DNA of 64,000 nucleotides from Cryptomeria japonica. Its lineage: Eukaryota; Streptophyta; Pinopsida; Cupressales; Cupressaceae. This document shows positions 45,509-55,208 of the stretch, one piece after another; position 1 is the stretch's first letter, and every line of letters begins with the position of its first letter. Position numbers and translations under genes: made by a program. Below the pieces are notes generated by a model, which was not told the DNA's origin, did no database searches, and worked only from the letters and a program-made list of their open reading frames with translations. Where the stretch lies: assembly GCF_030272615.1 (NCBI RefSeq), contig NC_081413.1, forward strand, positions 608,568,209 through 608,632,208, in the 5' to 3' direction.

Positions 45509-45519
45509 TGGTATCAGAG
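45509..45519 (+). other. Primer-binding site of the outer element
   Basis: TGGTATCAGAG, complementary to the 3' end of plant initiator-Met tRNA, directly follows the 5' LTR as in copia elements. Confidence 0.9.
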
Positions 45520-45854
45520 TGGTGATGAGTTGTGGGTTAGCATTTTAAAGAAATCTGAGAGTGTAGGGTTGTTGTTTTTCGAAGCACATGCGTATGCTCT
45601 TCTCTTGAATTGGAGAAACAAAAAAGTGTGGAGAAAACACTAGTTTTTGGAGGGTTCTTCTGTTGGCTTGCCAGTTAAATGTTTTTTTAAGCTTCCTAGA
45701 GATATTCGAGGGTTGTTAAAAATAGGGACACTTTGAGGCAAAACTGTCTACACCATTACGTCTAGAAGGCCAAAAACCCCTACTTTCATATAAAATTTGT
45801 CAAGAAATCAAAGATCCGAATTTTTGGAGGGTTTTTTTGTTTTTGTAAGAATTT

Positions 45855-46150
45855 TTTGTATGGCTGCCACAATTTACATACCAAATTTTCATACGGTCAC
45901 CTTGATTTTCATGCTACATTTTCTGTCTAATTATCTCAATTTTTGTGCTAGATTTTGCATACATATGCCTCAATTTGTGTGCCAAATTTTAGTATGCCTG
46001 CCTTGATTTTTGTGTCAATTTTTTGTATGATTGCCTCAATTTATGTGCTAGATTTCATGTAGTTGCCTCAATTTTTGTGCCAAATTTCCATACCACTTCG
46101 ATTTGTGTGCCCCAATTTCTAAACTTGCCTCGATTTTTGTGCCAAAGGTT
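45855..46150 (+). repeat. Leader minisatellite of the outer element
   Basis: Repeats of about 35-50 bp built on GCCTCAATTTTTGTGCCAAA with variants such as TGCCTCAATTTGTGTGCC, TGCCTTGATTTTTGTGTC and TGCCTCGATTTTTGTGCC, about 7 copies of uneven length. It lies in the untranslated leader between the primer site and gag. Confidence 0.8.
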
Positions 46151-46518
46151 GTTTGATCACTAATGGTAGCTTGTTTTTGCCATATCTTTTAGATTCGACC
46201 TCAAATCGAGATGATTCTTATTTTAAAAGTGCATACTTTTTCGAGTGCTTCATAGTAGTGTTGTTTATTTCAATGGGCTTTGTGCCTAAATTTGTAATAT
46301 CAATATAAGCTCATTTTGTGAGAACTTGTAAAGGAATTGAAATCAAGTCCACTTAGCTTTCTATAGCTAGTGGCCATTGTAATCGCACTACTTATAAAGT
46401 GTCAAATCATTATGCTATGAGGGGGAGGGGGGGCGGGCTTCTTGATTGAGTAATTCAGGGTAGTTTCCAGGTGTGATTATGTTTTTGATTTTGTTCGTGC
46501 TCTCCTTTCCTTTCACAA

Positions 46519-46732
46519 ATGGGTAATGCTAAGTTTTCATTGCTAACACCATATAACTACAACACTTGGCAAAAAAAGTGCATGGAACTTCTTAATGCAA
46601 CAAGGTTATACACTATATGTTGAACAAAAGAAAGTGAAACCATAGATGCTAAGGATAAAATACTTTGGATGATTGAACAAGCAAAATCTCTACATTGTCT
46701 TAAGAGTTTAGTGTCCCTTCATATAATGTTTC
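46519..46732 (+). pseudogene. Outer element gag, N-terminal part
   Basis: Reads MGNAKFSLLTPYNYNTWQKK, CMELLNATRLYTIC, a stop, then DAKDKILWMIEQAKSLHCLK and SLVSLHIMF up to the inner insertion. The Y.NW/W...M layout is that of copia gag N-termini. The frame continues after the inner element, at 52699, as QRDGCNNSHDAWDNLKTLYG, which proves that the two pieces were one gene before insertion. Confidence 0.82.
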
Positions 46733-46899
46733 TATTAATGCATGATAGCCTCAGTAAGATAAATGATTGAATGAGAGATAAATGAAGTCTCTCATTCAAT
46801 CATCCATCCCATCAATAAACTATGATGAAGACTTCAAGCTATTGTTCCTTCATTTGATGATCATTCTTCATTTATATATTCTTGCAAAGTTCGATTAAT

Positions 46900-47165
46900 G
46901 CTTAACTACCGATAATCATCGATTAGCACAGAATATCGATTAATATCGGTTATCATATGAACACCGATTGTTATCGGGCTTAACCAATGCACTCCGATTA
47001 ATATCGGTTAACATATTGTTATCGGGCTTAACAAATGCACTCTGATTAATATCGGTTAATATATTAACTGTGAAACAATAATTGTTATCAGACTTAACTA
47101 ATATATACCGATTAGTATCGGTTGTCTTGCATATGATAGACACGTCGATTAAGTATCGGGTGGTT
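46900..47165 (+). repeat. Internal tandem repeat of the LTR (CCGATTAATATCGG units)
   Basis: Units of about 60 bp, CCGATTAATATCGGTTAACA then TATTGTTATCGGGCTTAAC and AATGCACT, repeat 3-4 times with variation. Each unit carries the near-palindrome CCGATTAATATCGG. The same array occurs in the 3' LTR at 52130-52390. Confidence 0.8.
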
Positions 47166-47229
47166 TGTTAAGTGATATACACCGATTGGTAAATACTACG
47201 ATAACTCAAAAGGTGCGATCAAGTAATGT

Positions 47230-47266
47230 CTTGATCGGTCATGTCTAATAGACATGACCGGTCAAG
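47230..47266 (+). other. LTR hairpin, 17-bp arms
   Basis: CTTGATCGGTCATGTCT (47230-47246), loop AAT, AGACATGACCGGTCAAG (47250-47266). Arms pair with one T/C mismatch. The 3' LTR keeps the same hairpin at 52458-52494. Confidence 0.9.
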
Positions 47267-47466
47267 GCATTGCTTTATCCTCCTTGCTTACATACATATA
47301 TCAATCGACATTTGTGAGAAGGATATTGAAATTGACAAATACTCCTCTCATCTGCTACAAGACGATAATCAGATTTATCATATTAAAGATATAACACATA
47401 TTTAGAAAGAAAAGATAACCTTGAATATAACTTGCATCTTGAATTGAAAATTGAATAACATTTACA

Positions 47467-47478
47467 TGGTATCAGAGC
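47467..47478 (+). other. Primer-binding site of the inner copia
   Basis: TGGTATCAGAGC follows the 5' LTR directly and matches initiator-Met tRNA priming. Confidence 0.93.
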
Positions 47479-47558
47479 TATAGTTAAATCGAACCTGAGG
47501 CAGTTCAATTTTGTGGAAAATTCAAAACAAGCATATATTCAACATCAAATTTCTTCTA

Positions 47559-48390
47559 ATGGCTAGCGCTATCAGATTTGAAGATAGACTCGGAGGAAGT
47601 GATGACTTCTTAGCATGGAAGTTCATAATTCAGATGATTCTAAAAGAAAATAAAATCGAATCATTTGTAAAAACTGAAACTGCAGAACCTGAACTGAACT
47701 TGACAAAACAACTTGGAGAGAGGGAAATGAAAAGGCCATCAAAATCATAATCGATGGGGTGAGAAATAATATTATGCCCATCATAATGAAACATGAAACG
47801 ACCTACAAAATGTTCAAAGCACTTAAAGATGCATTTGAGATATCCAATGCTAGTAGAACCTTGGCTTTAAAAAGAGAAATAAATTACATAGCCATGATCC
47901 AAGGAGAATCAGTCAATGCCTACTTCATGCGAATATCAACCCTAAGGGATGAACTAGCAACTCTTGGATATGAGATCCAAAGCAAAGAATTAACACTCAT
48001 TGCTCTAGATGGGTTGCCTAGTATATGGGAAACATTCGTCCAAGGCATCAGTGCAAGGGATGAATTTCCAAAAATTGATAGGCTAAAGGCAGTCTGTCTC
48101 CAAGAAGAATCAAGGTTAAATAAGAAAGGGATAAAAAAAAGAATATAGATGAAGACCTTCAAGTTCTAAATACAAACTCAAACAAGAAAAGCAAGCAGAA
48201 ATAATTTAGGAAGAGAAAAGGGCGTCATGGAAAAAACACCTTCAAGAAACACCTTTCACAGATTCAATGTTACAAATGTGACAAATTTGGGCACTATGTT
48301 GCCAAATGCCCAGAAAGAGCCAAACAACAAGCCGCATTTGCCAAAACAAGAAAATCTAAAAGGGAAGATGACTCCGAGAAGTATGTACTC
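47559..48390 (+). pseudogene. Inner copia gag (UBN2-type) with zinc knuckle
   Basis: Start chosen at MASAIRFEDRLGGSDDFLAW, the usual gag opening of this kind, 80 nt after the primer site. After a frameshift near 47.74 kb the UBN2-like region follows: NIMPIIMKHETTYKMFKALK, SRTLALKREINYIAMIQGES, MRISTLRDELATLG and ALDGLPSIWETFVQGI. In another frame comes the knuckle CYKCDKFGHYVAKC (CX2CX4HX4C complete). Gag forms the virus-like particle. At least two frameshifts and a stop near 48148 break it. Confidence 0.9.
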
Positions 48391-48395
48391 TATTA

Positions 48396-48718
48396 AGCAC
48401 TTACAAACCAAACATCAAACAAGGTTAACTCTTGGGTAATTGACAGTGGCTCATCCAGACACATTACATGATTCAGAGAAGTGCTAGACTCCATGATAGA
48501 GGAGAATGATGAGAAAGTGACTATCGGAGATGACTCCACACATCCAATCAGAGGAGTTGGAACCTGCACCATCAAACTATAGTCAGGCATATCATTACAA
48601 CTTAAAGGAGTACTATATGTCCCAAGCATCAAGAGAAACCTAGTATCCATATCAACACTAGAGGATAATGGATACAAAGTGATCTTCATGGACAACAGAG
48701 CCCAACTTAGCCCTAATC
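48396..48718 (+). pseudogene. Inner copia protease
   Basis: Reads NSWVIDSGSSRHIT with the catalytic DSG, a stop where the next residue should be, then FREVLDSMIEENDEKVTIGD, IRGVGTCTIKL, a stop, and LKGVLYVPSIKRNLVSISTL. This is the copia retropepsin (D-S-G, then LxxVLYVP, NLxS). It is positioned between the knuckle and the pre-integrase region as expected. Two stops make it inactive. Confidence 0.88.
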
Positions 48719-49768
48719 CATGAAACTACAGATGCTAATGAAGTCTGGCATAGAAGACTAGGTCACCTGAATTTTAGAGCTTTATCATCAATGGGAAACC
48801 TTGTCACAGGCCTACCTAAGTTAAAGCAATATCATTCAGGGGTATGCAAAGGATGTGCCCTAGGTAAAAATGCTAAGAATGCTTTTCAAAATAGTACTAG
48901 GAAAACAAGTAAAATTTTAGAGTTAGTTCATTCTGATGTATGTGGACCTATGTCGGTACCTTCTTTAGGGGGATTTTTGTATTATGTAATATTTGTTGAT
49001 GACTACTCTAGGAAAACTTGGATCTACTTTCTAAAGTGTAAAGAATCAGAAGAGATCCTCAATAGGTTTAAAGAGTTCAAATCATTAACAAAGAACTACT
49101 CAGGAAATAAAATTAAAACTCTAAGAACTGATAATGGGGGGGAATACACATCAGAATTATTTAAAGATTTTTGTAAAAATTCAGGGATTAAGAGGGAGTT
49201 AACAATACCATATAATCCTCAACAAAATGGGGTAGCTGAAAGGAAAAATAGGACAATTGTAGAAGCTGCCAAAACTATGATTCTTGATCAGAATCTAAAT
49301 GTCAATCTTTGGGTAGAAGCAACTAGCACTGATGTATATATTCAAAACAAATGTCCTCACTCTCATCTTGAAGATAAAACCCCTGAGGAAGTCTTTACTA
49401 AATCAAAACCAGATATCAGTCACCTTAGGATATTTGGGTGTCCTGTCTATATTCATGTACCTAAGGAGAAAAGACTAAAATTAGAGCCTTTTGGAAAAAG
49501 GGGAATACTTGTAAGATATAGTGAAACCTCCAAGGCCTACATAATCTATACACTTGGTCAAAAGAATATTGAACTTAGTAGGGATGTAATCTTTGAAGAA
49601 GACTTAGCATTCAAAAGAGCCCAAAGCTCAATAGAACCTGAAGTCTATATCCCTACCCCTAATATAGATGAAGACCCTGCTCCTGAGCTTCAGAGGGAGA
49701 GTCTTGAGGAAAATGAAAGTGAAACTCAAAACCCACCTAGAGAAAATTTCAAGAAAAGACCACTATAG
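48719..49768 (+). pseudogene. Inner copia integrase (GAG-pre-integrase and catalytic core)
   Basis: Open for about 350 codons. The zinc module is VWHRRLGHLNFRALSSM ... CKGCALGK (HHCC). The catalytic core has ELVHSDVCGPM (first Asp), IKTLRTDNGGEYTS (second Asp) and YNPQQNGVAERKNRTIVEAA (Glu), so the DDE triad is complete, followed by LWVEA, the chromodomain-free copia tail HLRIFGCPVYIHVPKEKR and KLEPFGKRGILVRYSETSKA. The stop at 49766-49768 is followed in frame by ATKTVEEALKYAAPLG, so it is a nonsense break in the linker to RT. The first in-frame ATG (48791) is internal. Confidence 0.93.
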
Positions 49769-49970
49769 GCCACCAAAACTGTAGAAGAAGCTCTGAAGTA
49801 TGCTGCCCCTTTAGGAACTTTCAGAGAAAGCAAAAGGCCTAACAAACTTACCAACTATGTCGCTCTCTCGAATGATCTCTCAAGAGAAGAACCTACTAAT
49901 GTATCAGATACACTTAAACATCAAGTATGGAAGAATGCCATGTCAGAAGAATACCAATCCATTATGAAAA

Positions 49971-50554
49971 AATGATGTTTGGGAAATTGTCCCTAGGCCG
50001 ATTGGGAAATCTATTGTCACCTCCAAATGGCTCTTCAAAATCAAACATGCTGCAGATGGCAGCATTGAGAAACACAAGGCTAGATTTGTAGCTAGAGGGT
50101 TCTCTCAAAAGGAAGGAATTGATTATGAGGAAACATTTGCACCTATAGCCAGATACACTTCAGTAAGAGCAGTCCTAGCCATTGCAGCATCAAAGGGATG
50201 GAAAATTCATCAGATGGATGTTAAGACAACATTCCTTAATGGTGAGATCTCAGAAGAAGTATACCTAGAGCAACCTGAAGGGTTTGAGATTCATGATGCA
50301 GAGTCACATGTGTGTAGACTCAAGAAAGCTCTCTATTGGCTTAAACAGGCTCCCAGGGCCTAGTATGAAAGAATTGATACCTATCTGTCAAAGTTAGGCT
50401 TCTTAACTCTAAGAATGATGTAGATCCTAATGTCTACTATAAGAAAAACAAAGGTGATATGCTAATATTAATTTTATATGTTGATGATTTGTTAATCACA
50501 GGATAAGATCACCTCATAGATCAGTGTAAGAAAGACCTTGCTAAAGAATTTGAT
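49971..50554 (+). pseudogene. Inner copia reverse transcriptase, N-terminal and central part
   Basis: Reads DVWEIVPRPIGKSIVTSKWL, FKIKHAADGSIEKHKARFVA, RGFSQKEGIDYEETFAPIAR, IHQMDVKTTFLNGEISEEVY (catalytic Asp; DVKTAFLNG is usual), LEQPEGFE and LKKALYWLKQAPRA, then TAG at 50361-50363 replacing Trp. A frameshift follows, then MLILILYVDDLLITG with the catalytic YVDD (50477-50488) and a stop at the next codon. The rest continues from 50555. Confidence 0.93.
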
Positions 50555-51376
50555 ATGAAGGACTTGGGACTCCTTCATTACTTCTTAGGTTTGGAAGTAT
50601 GGCAGAATACTGATGGCATTATACTAAACCAGGGTAAATATACCATGGACATTCTAAAGAGATTTGGAATGCTAAACTATAGACCCATGACCTCTCCAAT
50701 GGAGACAAACCTTCATAAACTTAAGGAAGCAGCAGTAAAATCTCAACCCTCAGATCCTACTCTATATAGGCAAATGATTGGGTCCCTGATGTATCTTGTA
50801 AATACGAGACCAGATATATGTTATGCAGTTAATGCCTTAAGTCAGTTTATGTGTGAGCCTAAGGAGATCCACCTGATTGCAGTAAAACACATTATGAGAT
50901 ACTTACAAGGTACTCTAAACCTTGGTCTCAAATATGAGAAAGTTGATCTAGACCTAAATAGATTTACAGACTTAGATTGGGCTAGAAGTGTGATTGATAG
51001 GAAAAGCACTTCAGGGTGTTGCTTCAGTTTAGGCTCAACCATGATATCCTGGATCAACAGAAAGCAATCTTCTATGGCTCAGAGTTCCACCGAAGCCGAA
51101 TACATTGCAGCTTCCATGGCTGCCCGAGAGGCAGTATGGCTTAGGAAGTTGCTCGTGGGATTGTTTGGAGAGCCTATGAAACCTACTATCATACATTGTA
51201 ACAATCAAAGCTGCATAAAACTTTCAGTAAATCCAGTGTTCCATGACAAATCCAAGCATATTGAGATTCCATACCACTATGTGCGAGATATGGTAGACAG
51301 GAATGTGATCCAATTAGAATATGTTTGTACAGGAGATCAGACTGCAGATATTTTGACCAAACCTCTTTCAGAGTGA
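50555..51376 (+). pseudogene. Inner copia RT C-terminus and RNase H
   Basis: Open for 273 codons in the same frame as the YVDD block, from which it is separated by a stop. It begins MKDLGLLHYFLGLEVWQNTD, then the thumb (YTMDILKRFGM, SPMETNLHKL, YRQMIGSLMYLVNTRPDICY), then RNase H: FTDLDWARS with the first Asp, RKSTSGCCF, SSTEAEYIAAS with the Glu, and HCNNQSCIKL, where the usual catalytic Asp (CDNQS) is Asn. HIEIPYHYVRD and TADILTKPLSE close the domain. It removes RNA from RNA:DNA hybrids in the particle; the Asp-to-Asn change suggests loss of activity. Confidence 0.93.
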
Positions 51377-51951
51377 AGGTTGATCCCTTTAGAAAAGGTT
51401 TAGGTATGATAGAAAGGTAATTTTCTTTGTAATCTGTATTTACATATCAATAAGATGTTTAATGTGTAAACTTCTTTGTCATGTTAGGACATTTTGGATT
51501 TTATCCCCTGGGTTCATATCTAAGAGGTGACGATCTCTCAAGACGATGAACACTTGTATGTGGACATTATAAGGTGACGATCTTATGATGTTCAAACTAG
51601 TTATCATGTTGGATCTCTGGTATGTCATGGATGTGCCATGACTGTGTGGTAAAACATTTGTATGAAATGTTAGTGCACATACCACAACTTGGATAAGATG
51701 AGAATTTAATCATCCTCATATGTTTATCCTTTAGTATTGCATGTTTAGGCGATACTAATATCACATGCTTAGGTGATATCTTGTCATCACAAGATTAATG
51801 TGATGAACATTTGTATCACGTGTTTAGGCGATATTTCATGTCATGTGATTAGGTGATATGATTTTCTGAAGAGTCAGATTATGTAATGAATACTAACCAT
51901 CATTTGAATTGTGATGCTTGATATGTTGTTTTTCATTTATCTTACCTAGCT
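51377..51951 (+). other. 3' untranslated region of the inner copia
   Basis: Non-coding. It contains two related words, GAGGTGACGATCTC and AAGGTGACGATCTT, near 51525 and 51570, and four copies of a short hairpin-like repeat around TTAGG(C/T)GATA (51732-51862). Confidence 0.7.
51732..51862 (+). repeat. Four short hairpin repeats (TTAGGYGATA)
   Basis: GCATGTTTAGGCGATACT, ATATCACATGCTTAGGTGAT, TATCACGTGTTTAGGCGATA and TCATGTGATTAGGTGATATG occur in series. Individual units can fold (ATATCAC...GTGATAT). Confidence 0.75.
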
Positions 51952-51960
51952 AAGAGGGAG
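51952..51960 (+). other. Polypurine tract of the inner copia
   Basis: AAGAGGGAG immediately before the 3' LTR, the expected site for plus-strand priming. Confidence 0.85.
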
Positions 51961-52698
51961 TGTTAATGCATGATAGCCTCGGTAAGATAGATGATTGAAT
52001 GAGAGATAAATGAAGTCTCTCATTCAATCATCTATCCTATCGATAAACTATGATTAAGACTTCAAGCTATTGTTCCTTCATTTGATGATCATTCTTCATT
52101 TATATATTTTTGCAAAGTTCGATTAATGCTTAACTACTGATAATCATCTGTTAGCACAGAATATCGATTAATATCGGTTATCATATGAACACCGATTGTT
52201 ATCGGGCTTAACCAATGCACTCCGATTAATATCAGTTAACATATTGTTATTGGGCTTAACAAATGCACTCCGATTAATATCGGTTAATATATTAACTGTG
52301 AAACAATAATTGTTATCAGACTTAACTAATATATACCGATTAGTATCGATTGTCTTGCATATGATAGACACGTCGATTAAGTATCAGGTGGTTTGTTAAG
52401 TGATATACACCGATTGGTAAATACTACGATAACTCAAAAGGTGCGATCAAGTAATGTCTTGATCGGTCATGTCTAATAGACATGACCGGTCAAGGCATTG
52501 CTTGATCCTCCTTGCTTACATACATATATCAATCGACATTTGTGAGAAGGATATTGAAATCGACAAATACTCCTCTCATCTGCAACATACAAGACGATAA
52601 TCAGATTTATCATATTAAAGATATAACACATATTTAGAAAGAAAAGATAACCTTGAATATAACTTGCATCTTGAATTGAAAATTGAATAATATTTATA
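51961..52698 (+). repeat. 3' LTR of the inner copia
   Basis: 738 bp, TGTTAATGCATGATAGCC...ATATTTATA (ancestral CA end now TA). It has a 4-bp insertion relative to the 5' LTR near 52585 and the same tandem array and hairpin (52458-52494). Confidence 0.93.
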
Positions 52699-53347
52699 GT
52701 TTCAACGTGATGGTTGTAATAATTCACATGATGCATGGGACAATTTAAAAACTTTGTATGGGACAACTGATGAAGTTAAGAGATATCAACTCAATAATCA
52801 ACTTTGATTCTAAGTCTTTTGACAACATCTGGGACTTTGTAACAAAAGTTAATAATTTGAGAGCACAATGTAAAGCATGTGGCATAGAGAAAAAGGACAC
52901 TCAACTTTTCATAAGTACTCTGAATAAACTTGGACCTGAACATGTAGCTTTTGTTTCTAATTTTCAAACCCATAGATTGACTATGGGCTCTGCTTATACA
53001 ATGCCTTCTTTTGCTTCTTTTTTTGAATTGTTGATGCAAGAACAAGGCAAGCTTCTATCCATGGGTCTCTTAAAGCCATCTTAGTCTCAAGCTTTATTGG
53101 CTAGTCAGTCAAAGGGATAGAAAGAGTTAGAGAAACCTGACAAGAAACATGAGAAGTCCAAGAAGAAGCCTCAAAAAGATAAGCACATGCACAATCTGCC
53201 CCCAAAACAAAAACCTATTCCTCTTCTCAACAAGGAGATTCTACATCCTCTCCTAAAAGCGGTTCATCTAAGAAGGAGAAGCCTACTTGTGCATATTGCA
53301 AGAAAATAGGGCATGAAGAACACTATTGTTATAAGGATATTGATGAA
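52699..53347 (+). pseudogene. Outer element gag, C-terminal part with zinc knuckle
   Basis: Continues the gag interrupted at 46732. It reads AWDNLKTLYGTTDEVKRYQL, FDNIWDFVTKVNNLRAQCKA, GIEKKDTQLFISTLNKLGPE and SFFELLMQEQGKLLSM, then past stops a Lys-rich linker and the knuckle CAYCKKIGHEEHYC (CX2CX4HX4C complete). Stops at 53082-53084 and after SQSKG plus a frameshift make it non-functional. Confidence 0.88.
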
Positions 53348-53791
53348 TTGAAGCATCTTCTTGAGAAGAATAGAATCAATTTGTCTTCTAAAATATTTAT
53401 TTCAATTTCTTCCAATCAAACAAAATTCTATAAAGAAAAGAGTTACACTTTTGGGACACATAAGAACAAAGGACAAGCTCTTTTTGCTACTACAAGTCAC
53501 GATTCAAGGAGATGGCTTCTAGATTCAAAAGCTTCTCATCATATGGCATCTTTGCAGTCTATGGTCTCATCATTTGAGCCTTGCGACATGCCACCTATTT
53601 TGATGGGCAATCATACATATATGAAAGTAATTGGGAAGAGATCTATTGATATTGGGGATGACACCTTCAATTATGTGTTGTGTGTACCTCACTTGACAAA
53701 CAATCTCCTTTCCATCTATCAAATCACTCATGGTCCATCAAGGAAGACTGTGGAATTCACTCCTGATTCAATCATTGTCAAAGACTTGTAA
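53348..53791 (+). pseudogene. Outer element protease region
   Basis: Reads SHDSRRWLLDSKASHHMASL, where the copia retropepsin motif WLLDSGASHHM has Lys for the Gly, then FEPCDMPPILMGNHTYMKVI, GKRSIDIGDDTFNYVLCVPH and LTNNLLSIYQITHG. This layout (D-S-G, then VLxVPxLxxNLLS) identifies the protease. The frame stops at 53789-53791 in VKDL, and no pre-integrase HHCC module follows. The first ATG shown is in the linker after the knuckle, so this is a polyprotein part. Confidence 0.85.
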
Positions 53792-53904
53792 AGTGGAGCA
53801 ATCATTGCTATTGGGGTGGTGGATCATACATCTCAGTTGTACTCATTTTCAGACTTTGTTCCTATTGATGACTTTGATTCTTCCGATAATGATCACGCAA
53901 GAGT

Positions 53905-54311
53905 GTGGATTTAGATATTAAAGAGAACTTTGGTTACTTGAACTTGGCTATTCTCACATGTGATCCAATTCTTGAGCCTTGCATTTCATCTCCTCCTATT
54001 GAGATCATGTATTTGTTGTTGCTCCTGATGATGTTTGTGTTGCTACAGTTTTGGCTTCTTGTGATTCTGTGCAACATGATATATATTGTCTTCTAGATAT
54101 AGTTCCTTGGGATGACTACTTGACAGTCATTGTAGGTTTGTTTATGGAGTCCTATCTTGCGGATTTGGGAGACACCATTGATGACATACCTCATCTCTTT
54201 GATGAAGATGATCTGTCTTCAAATGTTGTGAGGGAATACTTTGACCCTTTTCATCATTCTCTACATGATCATTCTTTAGAGATTGATGTGATTGTCGATA
54301 CTTATGTATAA
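53905..54311 (+). pseudogene. Outer element: unidentified acidic ORF after the protease
   Basis: Two overlapping frames that look like one broken ORF: ENFGYLNLAILTCDPILEPC then, one frame over, VVAPDDVCVATVLASCDSVQ, HDIYCLLDIVPWDDYLTVIV and DTIDDIPHLFDEDDLSSNVV to the stop at 54311. It is rich in Asp, Leu and Val with no motif I know. It occupies the place where integrase would begin. It may be a degraded or recombined pol remnant, or an element-specific ORF. Confidence 0.4.
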
Positions 54312-54901
54312 CATTTGGAGCAGGTCTCTTTATCTTTACAGGAGACACTTGAGTCTTTGGATCTTGTTCTACATTCATCTTCACTTGATCTCGATTGTCT
54401 TTTTTAGCAATGTGGCCTAGTACACCTAATTTGGAAGGGGTGACTTTTATCATTGATATGATGACAATTAGAGACTCCATACATCATGAGATTTCTTCAT
54501 ATATCTTCCTTTTTCCTTTCAGGAATGGAAAGACATAATTCATACACCTTTGGTTTTGTTTCTTCTTAAGGGGAGGAACATTGTTCGATGATCATAAACC
54601 ATCTTCTATATCCAAGTTTGAGCATCTACCATTGGTGCACTTTCTACATTGGGGGGGCCACATTGTCTCTCAACTTCTCTCATGGGGGGGACTGTTTTCC
54701 TCACCTAGGGTTTTATCCTTCACATTCTTCTTTGAGGTTTTTAATATTTTCCTCCTCTCTTGAAGGAGTTTTTTCCTTTGGGTTTTCTCCTTTCTTTTTT
54801 GTTTCAGAGGATCTTTTGTACATGGGTACCTCATCAAGAGTTGCCGATACCATCTTTGTTTTTTCGTTTACATTTCTCCCTAAGTTGCACTTAAGGGGGA
54901 G
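54312..54901 (+). other. 3' non-coding region and polypurine tract of the outer element
   Basis: Contains purine runs CTTAAGGGGAGGAAC near 54566 and AAGGGGGAG at 54893-54901; the latter abuts the 3' LTR and is the polypurine tract. Open frames here are short and T-rich. Confidence 0.7.
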
Positions 54902-55208
54902 TGTTAGTGTAAATAGGGTTCTTTAGCCATCTAGTTCTTTATTAACTAGTTCTCCACTATAGCTCTTTTCACACTTAGTCAAACTTACTTGGAGACTTTT
55001 TCACTTTATCCCACATTGGTTGTGTTTTTAGTCTCTTGGGTGGTAGGTGCTATATATACTCACCCAACACTCTCATATAGGCATTCTCATTTATTGTATG
55101 CTTTGCATTCTCTTGAGTTGAATAAAGTTTATTTAACTTGTGCTCATATTTGATTTTTGTCTTTGCTTACCTTCATTCTTATTCTTCTTGGGTTGTTTTT
55201 CAAGCACA
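54902..55208 (+). repeat. 3' LTR of the outer element
   Basis: 307 bp, TGTTAGTGTAAATAG...TTCAAGCACA. It shares the TATATATA region and the phrase GGGTGGTAGGTGC with the 5' LTR. Confidence 0.9.

Larger units (their letters stand above)
46733..47466 (+). repeat. 5' LTR of the inner copia
   Basis: 734 bp, TATTAATGCATGATAGCC...CATTTACA (ancestral TGTTAATG). It contains an internal ~60-bp tandem repeat and a long perfect-type hairpin, annotated separately. Confidence 0.93.
46733..52698 (+). mobile_element. Inner Ty1/copia element, 5.97 kb, full gag-pol layout, TSD GTTTC
   Basis: The LTRs are 46733-47466 and 51961-52698, the primer site TGGTATCAGAGC is at 47467-47478, a purine tract ends at 51960, and the order is gag, PR, IN, RT, RNase H (the copia order). 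GTTTC flanks it at 46728-46732 and 52699-52703. LTRs differ by about 22 substitutions and one 4-bp indel by eye (about 3%). Coding has several frameshifts and stops. The TG of the 5' LTR and CA of the 3' LTR have become TA. It is inserted in the gag gene of the outer element. Confidence 0.95.
45201..55208 (+). mobile_element. Outer copia-like LTR element encoding gag and protease only (non-autonomous), host of a nested copia
   Basis: The LTRs at 45201-45508 and 54902-55208 both start TGTTAGTGT and share most of their sequence. TGGTATCAGAG, the initiator-Met primer site, follows the 5' LTR, and a polypurine tract precedes the 3' LTR. Flanks are ATATT (45196-45200) and ATATC (55209-55213), a 4/5 TSD. 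Subtracting the nested element leaves about 4 kb: a 1 kb leader with a minisatellite, gag, zinc knuckle, protease, and about 1 kb with an acidic ORF of unknown role. No integrase, RT or RNase H is detectable, so it would depend on a partner element. Confidence 0.85.

Noticed and set aside
47231-47266. Hairpin considered as a transcription terminator or microRNA precursor
   Set aside because: It occurs in both LTRs of one element and has a 3-nt loop, so it is an LTR feature; a bacterial-type terminator does not apply.
53730-54926. Several 60-112 codon frames after the outer protease, tested for integrase and RT
   Set aside because: No HHCC, DDE or YxDD motif is visible in any frame; only the acidic ORF was kept as an unknown.
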